DNA of 64,000 nt from JAWXCE01 sp033764775. Lineage in GTDB: Bacteria; Pseudomonadota; Alphaproteobacteria; Rhizobiales; Rhodomicrobiaceae. Where the stretch lies: positions 119,765 to 183,764 of the forward strand of contig JANRIQ010000025.1 of the NCBI GenBank assembly GCA_033764775.1. The letters run 5' to 3'. A model generated the notes under the pieces. The model was not told the DNA's origin, made no database searches, and was given only the letters and a program-made list of their open reading frames with translations. Shown here in pieces: positions 9,607 through 16,834 of this stretch. Within the stretch, counting starts at the first letter, position 1. The number at the start of each line of letters is the position of its first letter. Both the position numbers and the translations under genes were made by a program.

Positions 9607-10220
9607 AATCGCCAAACGGCCCTTTGCGCATTGGCATTGGCGGCCCGGTCGGCTCCGGCAAGACCGCGCTGACGGAGGCGTTATGCAAGCGCTTCCGTGA
9701 TCGCTACGACATGGCCGTGATCACAAACGACATTTACACGCGCGAGGATGCTGAAATCCTGATGTGCGCGCAGGCGTTGCCGCTGGAGCGCATCATGGGT
9801 GTGGAGACGGGCGGGTGCCCGCACACCGCCATCCGTGAGGATTGCTCGATCAACCTGCAGGCCATCGCGACGATGCGGACGCGCTTTCCCGCGCTCGACA
9901 TCATCCTCATCGAGTCCGGCGGGGACAATCTGGCGGCGACGTTCTCGCCCGAGCTGGCGGATTTGACGATCTACATGATCGACGTGGCCCAGGGTGAGGA
10001 AATCCCCCGCAAGGGCGGGCCGGGCATCACCAAATCCGACCTGCTGGTGATCAACAAGACCGATCTGGCGCCCCATGTCGGCGTGCGGCTAGAGGTGATG
10101 GAGGGCGACGCGCGGCGTATGCGCGGCGCCAAGCCATTCGTGTTCGCGAGCCTGCGGCGCGGCGAGGGCCTCGACGAGATCGCCGCTTTCATCGAGCGCG
10201 CGGGCGGACTTGCCGCTTAG
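9603..10220 (+). CDS. ureG: Urease accessory GTPase UreG
   Basis: This 205-residue SIMIBI-class GTPase drives nickel insertion into urease. The P-loop GGPVGSGKT lies at residues 13-21, and the metal-binding CPH motif at C72-P73-H74 (GGCPHTA) is intact. The ESGGDNLAATFSPELAD and LLVINKTDLAP (G4) stretches are typical of UreG. The start is GTG at 9603, overlapping the stop of the preceding 90-codon gene. It ends tail-to-tail with the leftward His-rich protein gene; the two stop codons overlap at 10217-10220, leaving no room for a terminator between the urease and guanidine operons. Confidence 0.97.
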   Translation: MKSPNGPLRIGIGGPVGSGKTALTEALCKRFRDRYDMAVITNDIYTREDAEILMCAQALPLERIMGVETGGCPHTAIREDCSINLQAIATMRTRFPALDIILIESGGDNLAATFSPELADLTIYMIDVAQGEEIPRKGGPGITKSDLLVINKTDLAPHVGVRLEVMEGDARRMRGAKPFVFASLRRGEGLDEIAAFIERAGGLAA

Positions 10221-10693
10221 ACGGTGAGCGCGAGCGCCTCGGCGAACGTGAGGCGGCGCGCACCCTGCCCGTCGAAATAAATGAACGCGAGCCGCCGCCG
10301 CCGCGAGGCCATTTTCGCGGGCAGCGGCTTGTAGCTGAACGAACCGCCGCCAAGGTGCGGAGTGAGGGAGCCCACGTCCACCGCCTCCTCAATCTCAACG
10401 CGCAAAAGGTTCAGCGTCGCGCCATCCGCGGATTTTCCCGCAAACGGCACGCGGGCGAGGCGCAGGAAGCTGGTCGGATCGGGCGCGCGGGTGAAGCCGT
10501 CGACAAACGCCGCCTCGACGAGGTCGAAATCCGACTCCGGCTGTCGCGGCTCGGGCGTCTGCGCATGCGGATCGTGAGGCGTCTGCCATTGCACTGCCCG
10601 GCGGGGGGCGTTGTGCCCCGGCCCGGCGTGAGCATGATCATCGTGATCGTGATCGTGCGAGTCACCGTGTGAATGGCCGTGGTCGCGATGCAT
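10217..10693 (-). CDS. His-rich accessory protein of the guanidine hydrolase operon (function unknown)
   Basis: This 158-residue protein has ten histidines among its first 27 residues (MHRDHGHSHGDSHDHDHDDH and on), a typical nickel/cobalt/zinc-binding segment. It is followed by a roughly 100-residue domain I do not recognise, containing FLRLARVPFAG, NLLRVEIEEAVDVGSLTPH and GGGSFSYKPLPAKM. The ATG overlaps the stop of the guanidine hydrolase gene (TGATG), so the two are translationally coupled. It is not HypA or HypB: there is no zinc CXXC motif and no P-loop. By inference it is a nickel chaperone or store for the hydrolase, filling the place that the HypA/HypB-like GhaA/GhaB proteins have beside cyanobacterial GdmH. 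Confidence 0.7.
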   Translation of the reverse strand: MHRDHGHSHGDSHDHDHDDHAHAGPGHNAPRRAVQWQTPHDPHAQTPEPRQPESDFDLVEAAFVDGFTRAPDPTSFLRLARVPFAGKSADGATLNLLRVEIEEAVDVGSLTPHLGGGSFSYKPLPAKMASRRRRLAFIYFDGQGARRLTFAEALALTV

Positions 10694-11898
10694 CAGTACG
10701 CGACCGGCTTGTCGATGATGCCCTTATGGCTGCCGAGCTTGCCCGCCGCGACCATCGAGCCGAGCGCCTCGACGACGACGCGCACGCCGAACAGCGCCGT
10801 GATGTCGGATGTGTCATAAGGCGGCGAGACCTCCACGACCTCAAGCCCGCACAGCCCTTCCGCTGCGACTAACCCCAGAATTTTCAGCGCCTCGCGCGGC
10901 AGGAAACCGCCCGGCTCCGGCCAGCCCGTGCCGGGCACGAAGCCGCAGTCGATGCTGTCCACGTCAAAGGAAATATATACCGCGTCGGCGTCTTTCCAGG
11001 CCAGCTCCAGCGCGATTTCAGCCGTTTTCTCCAGCCCAAGCTTCTCGATGTCGTCAATGGTCAGCACATTGGTGTTGCGCTTGCGGGCCTCGGACACCCC
11101 ATAGCGCGGCACCTGCCAGCCGCCGATGCCCAGTTGCACGAGGTTGGTGGCGGGCACGTTCGGCAGGTTCGTCGCCCAGAACCACGGCGTGGTGTGCATC
11201 CGCTCGTCCAGGTCTTTCTCCTGAATGTCGATGTGGCGGTCGAAATGGATGATGCCGATCTTCTTCGAGGTGCATTGCGCGATGCCGCGCACGCAGGGGA
11301 AGCCGATGGAGTGGTCGCCGCCAAGCATCACCGGCAGCGCGCCGGATGACGCCACATGCGCCACTCCGCGGGTGATCTGGTCGAAGCTTTTCTCCAGGTT
11401 GGCGGGAATGGTGAACACATCGCCCGCGTCGCACAGCGTCATCTGCTCCCGCAGGTCGACACCCATCTCGTAGTTGTAGGGCGTATAGAGCGCGGAGATG
11501 CGTCGTATGCCTTGCGGCCCGAAGCGCGTGCCGGGGCGGTAGGTGGTGCCGCTGTCGAATGGTATGCCGATCACGGCGGCATCATATTTCGCCACGTCGC
11601 GCACATTCTCCACATAGGGCGCCTTGAGGAACGTGTTGATGCCCGCGAAGTGCGGAAGCTCGCCACGCGCAAAAGTGGGGATGGACTTGTCGGTCAGGCA
11701 CTCTGCGCCGGGAAGCCCCATGTCGAGCGCCCATTTCTGCTCGCGGCGCCAGCCGTCCTCCGAAAGCTTGCCTTCCGCATCGAGCGCTTTCCAGCCTTGG
11801 GTTTCCTTGGCGTTGAAATCGGGGTGATGGCGGCGGCTGCGGGCGCAAGCGAGCGGCAAGCCAGCGCGGCGAGCGCTTCGGCGGGGGGCGTCAAACAT
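10693..11898 (-). CDS. gdmH: Agmatinase-family hydrolase, probable nickel-dependent guanidine hydrolase
   Basis: This 401-residue ureohydrolase probably splits guanidine to urea and ammonia. Candidate dinuclear metal ligands are H196 (GGDH), D220, H222 and D224 (HFDRHID), and D312 and D314 (SFDVDSID). Two positions differ from usual agmatinases/arginases: Arg221 replaces Ala in the DAH motif, and Trp326 sits in the PGTGWPEPGG loop in place of Thr. The long N-terminal extension, with SIPTFARGELPHFAGINTF before the catalytic domain, recalls cyanobacterial GdmH (Sll1077). The gene overlaps the upstream ATPase gene by 8 nt and lies in an operon controlled by a guanidine-I riboswitch, which strongly favours guanidine over agmatine. 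Urea produced would feed the adjacent urease. Automatic annotation would probably say agmatinase. Confidence 0.8.
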   Translation of the reverse strand: MFDAPRRSARRAGLPLACARSRRHHPDFNAKETQGWKALDAEGKLSEDGWRREQKWALDMGLPGAECLTDKSIPTFARGELPHFAGINTFLKAPYVENVRDVAKYDAAVIGIPFDSGTTYRPGTRFGPQGIRRISALYTPYNYEMGVDLREQMTLCDAGDVFTIPANLEKSFDQITRGVAHVASSGALPVMLGGDHSIGFPCVRGIAQCTSKKIGIIHFDRHIDIQEKDLDERMHTTPWFWATNLPNVPATNLVQLGIGGWQVPRYGVSEARKRNTNVLTIDDIEKLGLEKTAEIALELAWKDADAVYISFDVDSIDCGFVPGTGWPEPGGFLPREALKILGLVAAEGLCGLEVVEVSPPYDTSDITALFGVRVVVEALGSMVAAGKLGSHKGIIDKPVAY

Positions 11899-12685
11899 GG
11901 GCTAGAACTCCGTTCATGGTCTCGGGCGCACCGCTGAGCACAGGCGTTAGCAAGCCGGCGTGCTTGCCATTTTTGAGGGCGATGTCGTAGGTGATGGTTG
12001 CGCCGTAAGCGCTGGGCTCGTGCGGATCGTGGCGGATTTTATCGAACACGATCAGCCGGGTGCCCAGCTTAAAGGCCTCCGTAATGTCGTGCGTCACCAT
12101 GAAAATCGTCATGCCCGTTTCGCGCCAGATGTTCAACAGCAAGTCGTGCATATCGGCGCGAATGCCGGGATCGAGGGCGCCGAACGGTTCGTCCATAAGC
12201 AGCACCTTGGGCTTTTTCATAAGCGCCTGCGCGATGGCCAGCCGCTGCTGCATGCCGCCAGAGAGCTGGCTCGGATAGAGATCGCGGGCATGGCCGAGGC
12301 CGATTTTTTGTAGCGTTTCCTCAATCGCGGCGAACGCTTTCTTGCGCGCGCCAAAGTACAGGCGTCCCGTGCACATTGACTTTTCAAACTCCGCCGCGAG
12401 GATGAGGTTTTCGGCGACCGTCATGTGCGGGAAAACGGAGTAGCGTTGGAAAACGATGCCGCGCTCAGGCGTCGGTTCAGGCGCGATAGCTTGGCCGTCA
12501 ATGAATATTCGTCCTTTGCGTGGCTGTTCCTGCCCGAGCAGCAGCCGCAAAAACGTGGATTTTCCGCAACCGGATGCGCCGACAATCGTCACGAATGCGC
12601 CCTTGTCCACCGCGATGGACACGCGCTCCAGGATGCGCACATCGCCATAGCTCACGGCGACATTTTTAACCTCTACGAAACTCAT
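11891..12685 (-). CDS. ABC transporter ATPase, guanidine/NitT-TauT type
   Basis: This 264-residue ATP-binding subunit has Walker A GASGCGKST, the signature LSGGMQQRLAIAQAL, Walker B VLLMDEPFGALD and the H-loop VTHD, all in order. It belongs to the nitrate/sulfonate/taurine ATPase group (SsuB/TauB-like). Start ATG 12685 overlaps the permease stop (ATGA); a longer upstream reading frame is only the shadow of the permease gene. The C-terminal extension after the H-loop (about residues 200-264) is typical of the urea-carboxylase/guanidine-region transporters. It should energise uptake of the substrate bound by the protein at 13615-14673. Confidence 0.9.
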   Translation of the reverse strand: MSFVEVKNVAVSYGDVRILERVSIAVDKGAFVTIVGASGCGKSTFLRLLLGQEQPRKGRIFIDGQAIAPEPTPERGIVFQRYSVFPHMTVAENLILAAEFEKSMCTGRLYFGARKKAFAAIEETLQKIGLGHARDLYPSQLSGGMQQRLAIAQALMKKPKVLLMDEPFGALDPGIRADMHDLLLNIWRETGMTIFMVTHDITEAFKLGTRLIVFDKIRHDPHEPSAYGATITYDIALKNGKHAGLLTPVLSGAPETMNGVLAHV

Positions 12686-13503
12686 AAAGCGCCGCTTCCC
12701 AGATGCGCCCAGCCGAACTGGCGTTTCGAGTATAGGTGCAAAAGCCTGTCGAGCGTGAACGCAATCAGCGTGATCCAGATGACGTAGGGCAAAATCACGT
12801 CCATCGCGAGATATCTGCGGACGAGGAAGATGCGGTAGCCAAGGCCGCTCGTGGAGGCGATGGCCTCCGCCGAGATGAGAAATATCCAAGCCGGCACCAG
12901 CCCCAACCGCACCGCCGTAATGAGCTTCGGCAGCGTTTGCGGCAGCACGACGCGCACGATCATTTGCCAGGTGGATGCGCCCAACGTTTCGGCTTTTATG
13001 ATCTGCTCTGATGGGATCTCCGTCACGGATTGCGACAGGCTGCGGATCATCACGGGCGCTGTGCCGACGATGATGAGCATGATTTTGGACGCTTCATCCA
13101 GGCCGAAGATGATGAACAGGATGGGGAGGACTGTGATGGGCGGTATCAGCGAAATGGCGGATATGAAAGGGGCGAAAGTCGCCCGCGCCCTGGGAATGAA
13201 ACCGATGAGGACGCCTATGCTCAAGGCCATCAGCGCCGAAATCGACATGCCCACCCCGAGCCGGTAAAGACTTGCGCCGGTGTCCAGCCAAAGCAGATAA
13301 TTGCCGCTGCGTTGTTCCGGCGTGAACGCCATTTGCCAGAACGCCGCGCCCATGGACGAAAACGACGGCAGCAGCTTATCCGACGGATTTTCCGCCAAAC
13401 GGATGCTGCTACCGATCTGGTAGGCGATCAAAATTGCGATAAAGGGGAGCGCGCCAAGGACGATTCTTTCCCCATATCCCGGCTTTTGGTTGATCAGCCG
13501 CAT
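12682..13503 (-). CDS. ABC transporter permease, guanidine/NitT-TauT type
   Basis: This 273-residue inner-membrane permease has about six membrane segments. The cytoplasmic EAA-like loop (EIPSEQIIKAETLGAS, followed by VVLPQTLPKLITAVRLGL) contacts the ATPase. It is of the SsuC/TauC type. ATG 13503 is preferred; an upstream TTG at 13548 would add 15 residues without a better ribosome-binding site. It lies 111 bp after the binding-protein gene and overlaps the ATPase gene by 4 nt. Confidence 0.9.
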   Translation of the reverse strand: MRLINQKPGYGERIVLGALPFIAILIAYQIGSSIRLAENPSDKLLPSFSSMGAAFWQMAFTPEQRSGNYLLWLDTGASLYRLGVGMSISALMALSIGVLIGFIPRARATFAPFISAISLIPPITVLPILFIIFGLDEASKIMLIIVGTAPVMIRSLSQSVTEIPSEQIIKAETLGASTWQMIVRVVLPQTLPKLITAVRLGLVPAWIFLISAEAIASTSGLGYRIFLVRRYLAMDVILPYVIWITLIAFTLDRLLHLYSKRQFGWAHLGSGAL

Positions 13504-13614
13504 TTCAATGGCCTTGGTGATCTGCGTGCTTGCGAGAAGCTCCAGCAACGAAACAATCCATGCGCGAAGCAGGGCGGTGGATTATCTCGCTGCACGCAAT
13601 GCCGCTCGATTTCG

Positions 13615-14673
13615 TCACAATTTACCGGCCGCAGCCATTTCCATGTAGGTTGGGTCGAAGCGCAGCTTCACCCGTTTCGGATCGCCGTAAACTTTACCTC
13701 CTGGAAACTCGACTCCAGTGAATTCCGGGCTTTTGGCCCCTTCGCCCAAAATGCCTTTTTCAAAGAGAAAGGTTGAGACGAATTTGCTGGTTTCCATGAG
13801 CTTAGGGGATTTGTTGAAGGCCACGGCTTCCGCAGGTTTGTAGAACATCGCCGTCGTCTTCAATTGCGCGTCAAAGCCCGCCAGATCGGTGCCGGACGCT
13901 TTCGCCATGGCTTCGCGCGCAGCTTTGCCTGCGGCGTCGTCCTTCGACATGATGCTGAGAACTTCGAACCACGCGCCGACCAGCGCTTTGCCCAGCGCAG
14001 GATTATCTTTGAGCGTCTCGGTGTTGACCACCATCAAGTCGATAATTTCGCCGGGAATTTTCGCCGAGTCGAAAACCAGCTTCGAGCCAGGCGTTTCCGC
14101 AATCGCCGACAGGATGGGGTTCCACGTCACGGCGGCGGTTACATCTGCGGTCGCGTACGCTGCGGCCATGTCGGCGTCCGACGTGTTAACGACGGTAATC
14201 TCTTTTTCACTGAGACCGACGGTCTCGAGCGCGCGCGCAAGCAGGTAATGGGATACGGACAACTCAACAAGATTGACCTTCTGCCCTTTGATGTCGGCCA
14301 GTTTCTCCTTGCCTTTAAGAACGATCCCGTCGTTGCCGTTGGAATAGTCTCCGATGATGAGGGCTGTAGAGTCGACGCCGCCAGCGGCTGGAATGGACAG
14401 CGCGTCCATGTTCGTCATCGAGCAGCCGTCATAAGCGCCTGCCGTGTATTGGTTGATCGATTCCACATAGTCGTTGATCTGGACGATCTCCACCTTGACG
14501 CCGTACTTGTCGGCCCACTTTTTCATGATGCCCGAGTCCTGGAGATATCCCCAGGGCATCCAGCCGGCGTAGATCGACCAGCAGACTTTGAATTCTTTTT
14601 TCGGCGCAGCGTGCGCGCTGAACGTAAATGCAGCCAAAAGTATAAAAAGACTGCGGGCAAATATGCGAAGCAT
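13615..14673 (-). CDS. Periplasmic binding protein of the guanidine-riboswitch ABC transporter
   Basis: This is a 352-residue exported binding protein of the NMT1/SsuA-like class. The signal peptide is residues 1-22 (MLRIFARSLFILLAAFTFSA then HA). It resembles the group annotated as the periplasmic protein of the urea-carboxylase region (SIYAGWMPWGYLQDSGIMKKW, here shortened, and a GIVLKGKEKLADIKGQKVN stretch). ATG 14673 is chosen because AGGAG lies at 14681-14685 and the signal peptide starts there; the longer open frame to 15009 runs back through the riboswitch and is not coding. It is the first gene behind the sigma-54 promoter and guanidine-I aptamer, so guanidine or a close relative is the likely ligand. 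Confidence 0.88.
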   Translation of the reverse strand: MLRIFARSLFILLAAFTFSAHAAPKKEFKVCWSIYAGWMPWGYLQDSGIMKKWADKYGVKVEIVQINDYVESINQYTAGAYDGCSMTNMDALSIPAAGGVDSTALIIGDYSNGNDGIVLKGKEKLADIKGQKVNLVELSVSHYLLARALETVGLSEKEITVVNTSDADMAAAYATADVTAAVTWNPILSAIAETPGSKLVFDSAKIPGEIIDLMVVNTETLKDNPALGKALVGAWFEVLSIMSKDDAAGKAAREAMAKASGTDLAGFDAQLKTTAMFYKPAEAVAFNKSPKLMETSKFVSTFLFEKGILGEGAKSPEFTGVEFPGGKVYGDPKRVKLRFDPTYMEMAAAGKL

Positions 14674-14735
14674 GGGCTTCTCCTGTTCCGTTTCGCCGCA
14701 AAGGCGGCTCCCTACGAAAACGGTGAGTAAAGCGC

Positions 14736-14779
14736 AAAACCGGGAGGGTTCGCGCCCGCAAACCGTGTGCATCTCCCGG
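14736..14779 (-). terminator. Riboswitch-controlled terminator hairpin
   Basis: On the minus strand CCGGGAG (14779-14773) can pair with CTCCCGG (14746-14740), followed at once by TTTTG. The 5' arm is the conserved last segment of the guanidine-I aptamer, so aptamer folding and terminator folding exclude each other. This predicts a transcriptional ON switch. The 26-nt loop is long, and the pairing was found by eye only. Confidence 0.6.
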
Positions 14780-14870
14780 GATTTTGGCCCGCCGTGTCCC
14801 CGGACTTGAAGCCCGGCTTGCGTCTCTCGGACCAGCGCCGATTTAACGGCCGGAACCCTAGACGCGCTGC
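14772..14870 (-). ncRNA. Guanidine-I (ykkC) riboswitch
   Basis: Reading the minus strand, three blocks of the ykkC/guanidine-I consensus occur in order. CTAGGGTTCCGG is at 14861-14850, CTGGTCCGAGAGACG at 14835-14821, and ACGGCGGG, a short spacer with AAAA, then CCCGGGAGA at 14795-14772. The aptamer starts about 3 nt after the transcription start predicted from the sigma-54 promoter at 14884-14899. It lies about 100 nt ahead of the ABC binding-protein ATG at 14673. Binding of guanidine is expected to turn expression on. The match to three separate conserved blocks makes this call strong. Confidence 0.94.
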
Positions 14871-14883
14871 ACGATTGTGTAGG

Positions 14884-14899
14884 TGCAATCGCCATGCCG
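14884..14899 (-). promoter_or_regulatory. Sigma-54 (-24/-12) promoter of the guanidine operon
   Basis: On the minus strand the bases read CGGCATGGCGATTGCA. This matches TGGCAC-N5-TTGCA at the invariant GG and GC with exact spacing, departing at the first base and at the C of CAC. The predicted start is near 14873, immediately before the guanidine-I aptamer. With the two promoters at 3441 and 3531 it places urea uptake, urease and guanidine use under the same sigma factor. Confidence 0.75.
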
Positions 14900-15294
14900 G
14901 AAACGCGCGCGGGCTTTATGCCGAGTTCGCAGTATAAAAACGCCAAATGGGATGAAGGAGAGTGGCTATATCTTGGGCGCCGGCTGGCTGATTTCGCGGC
15001 GCCATCCATAAACGCAGTTTCTAGCTCTCGGCACCGCCCCGCTCCGCCAGTTAAGCCGCCGCGCTGCAGAAAAAACCGTCGTCATCGGCGAATAGACTTT
15101 TCAGCCTCAAAGCCCAGACAGCCAGTGCGACGCCCTTATGCCTCGTCGCAACGCGCCGACCCGCGCCCAACGCTCCAAATGGCTGAATTTTCCGGTTGGC
15201 GCCGGTCTCAAAAAGCGTGAACGATGCTTAGAATGCGAGGCGCAGGCTCAGGCGGCGCGGCGCTTGAGCCAATGGCTGAAGCAGGGGAATGCGG
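14900..15294. other. Intergenic region between guanidine operon and Liv transporter
   Basis: About 395 bp with no convincing gene. It must hold the activator sites for the leftward sigma-54 promoter and the promoter of the rightward Liv operon. A GGCGCC-type inverted repeat occurs near 14978-15003. I could not identify an NtrC box, a second -24/-12 element or a clear -35/-10 pair. Confidence 0.5.
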
Positions 15295-16050
15295 ATGACC
15301 GGCGACATCATCCTTTCGACGGCCAACCTGACCAAAGAGTTCAAAGGCTTCGCCGCCGTTCAAGGCGTGAACCTGAATGTGCGGCGCGGCTCTATTCATG
15401 CTCTGATCGGGCCGAACGGCGCGGGCAAAACCACCTGCTTTAATTTGCTCACCAAGTTTCTGACTCCGACGCAAGGCTCGATCATCTACAAGGGTCAGGA
15501 CATCACCGCCCTGTCGCCCGCAAAAATCGCAAGATTGGGCTTGGTTCGCTCGTTTCAGATTTCCGCTGTGTTTCCCAACATGACGGCGTTGGAGAATGTC
15601 CGCATCGCCCTGCAGCGCAAGCGGGGGGCGAGCTTCGACTTCTGGCGCTCGGAACGCGCGCTTGAGGGCATGAACGCCGAAGCGTTGCAACTCATTCGCG
15701 CGGTGGGGCTCGAGGAGTTCGCGCAGATTCCGTCCGGCGAATTGTCATACGGGCGCAAACGCGCGCTGGAAATCGCCACTACCTTGGCGCTCGATCCGGA
15801 AATGATGCTGCTGGACGAACCCATGGCCGGAATGACGCAGGAGGACATCGACCGGATCACCGCGCTCATTCGTCGGGTGTCCGCCAACCGCACGATTTTG
15901 ATGGTCGAGCACAATCTTTCCGTTGTCGCAAACCTGTGCCACAGAATCACGGTGCTGACGCGGGGGAAAGTGCTCGCAGAAGGCGATTACGAGACCGTCT
16001 CCAAAGATCCGCGGGTCATTGAAGCTTACATCGGTGTCGGTCATGCTTGA
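15295..16050 (+). CDS. livG: LivG-type ABC transporter ATPase
   Basis: This 251-residue ATP-binding subunit belongs to the branched-chain amino acid/amide (HAAT) class. It has Walker A GPNGAGKTT, an LSYGRKRALEIATTLAL signature region (the usual LSGGQ reads LSYGR, as is common in LivG), Walker B MMLLDEPMAGM and the H-loop VEHN. Two ATGs lie 6 nt apart (15289 and 15295); the second is better spaced from the AGGGG at 15283-15287. It is the first gene of a livG-livF-livK-livH-livM operon. The substrate cannot be told from the sequence. Confidence 0.9.
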   Translation: MTGDIILSTANLTKEFKGFAAVQGVNLNVRRGSIHALIGPNGAGKTTCFNLLTKFLTPTQGSIIYKGQDITALSPAKIARLGLVRSFQISAVFPNMTALENVRIALQRKRGASFDFWRSERALEGMNAEALQLIRAVGLEEFAQIPSGELSYGRKRALEIATTLALDPEMMLLDEPMAGMTQEDIDRITALIRRVSANRTILMVEHNLSVVANLCHRITVLTRGKVLAEGDYETVSKDPRVIEAYIGVGHA

Positions 16051-16789
16051 TACGCCGCACACATATGCGCCTGGAGCCGAGGCGCCGCCCAACGCCGTGC
16101 TTGCGGTGCGGAATTTGGAGGCGTGGTACGGCGAAAGCCACGTGCTCCACGGCATGAATTTCCATATCAACGCCGGCGAGGTCGTCACGCTGCTGGGCCG
16201 CAACGGGGCCGGCAAAACCACGACGATCAAATCCATCATGGGCGTGATGGCGAAGCGGCGCGGCTCGGTGATGTTCGAGGGCCGCGAAACGATCTCGCTG
16301 CCCGCGCGCGCCATCGCAAAAGCCGGCGTCGCCTGGTGCCCAGAGGAGCGCGGCATCTTCTCAAGCCTCACCGTGCAGGAAAATCTGATGCTGCCGCCGG
16401 TGGTGAAGCCGGGCGGTCTGCCGCTGGAGCGCATTTTTGAGCTCTTCCCCAACATCAGGGAGAGGCTCTCCAGCCAGGGCACCAAGTTGTCCGGGGGCGA
16501 GCAGCAGATGCTCGCCATCGCCAGAATTCTTCGCACTGGCGCAACGATGCTTCTGCTTGACGAGCCGACCGAAGGCCTGGCCCCGGTCATCGTGCAACAA
16601 ATCGGCCGCACCATCGCGAGCTTGAAACAGGAAGGCTTTACAATCCTGCTGGTGGAGCAAAACTTCCACTTCGCCGCGACTGTCGCCGACAGGCACTATG
16701 TGGTGGAGCAGGGACGGGTGGTCGACATGGTGCCAGGCGCGGAACTGAACCAGAATATGGAGAAACTGCAACGATATCTTGGCGTTTGA
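16043..16789 (+). CDS. livF: LivF-type ABC transporter ATPase
   Basis: This 248-residue second ATP-binding subunit has Walker A GRNGAGKTT, signature LSGGEQQMLAIARIL, Walker B MLLLDEPTEGL and H-loop VEQN, all typical of LivF. ATG 16043 overlaps the livG stop by 8 nt. It carries about 24 extra N-terminal residues (MLDTPHTYAPGAEAPPNAVL) before the usual LivF start, which may be linker. It pairs with the LivG-like subunit upstream. Confidence 0.9.
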   Translation: MLDTPHTYAPGAEAPPNAVLAVRNLEAWYGESHVLHGMNFHINAGEVVTLLGRNGAGKTTTIKSIMGVMAKRRGSVMFEGRETISLPARAIAKAGVAWCPEERGIFSSLTVQENLMLPPVVKPGGLPLERIFELFPNIRERLSSQGTKLSGGEQQMLAIARILRTGATMLLLDEPTEGLAPVIVQQIGRTIASLKQEGFTILLVEQNFHFAATVADRHYVVEQGRVVDMVPGAELNQNMEKLQRYLGV

Positions 16790-16834
16790 CGACGCGCCCA
16801 CGGCCTTCACAATAATCTTTAAGGGAGGAACTTC

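Noticed and set aside
10693..11898. Plain agmatinase annotation
   Set aside because: Possible by family, but the guanidine-I riboswitch, N-terminal extension and motif changes fit guanidine hydrolase better.
14674..15009. N-terminal extension of the guanidine transporter binding protein
   Set aside because: It would translate the riboswitch and promoter; a good ribosome-binding site and signal peptide start at 14673.
15033..15049. Possible -24/-12 element (CGGCAC-N5-CGCTC) upstream of livG
   Set aside because: The -12 half lacks TTGC; only GG and GC dinucleotides fit.
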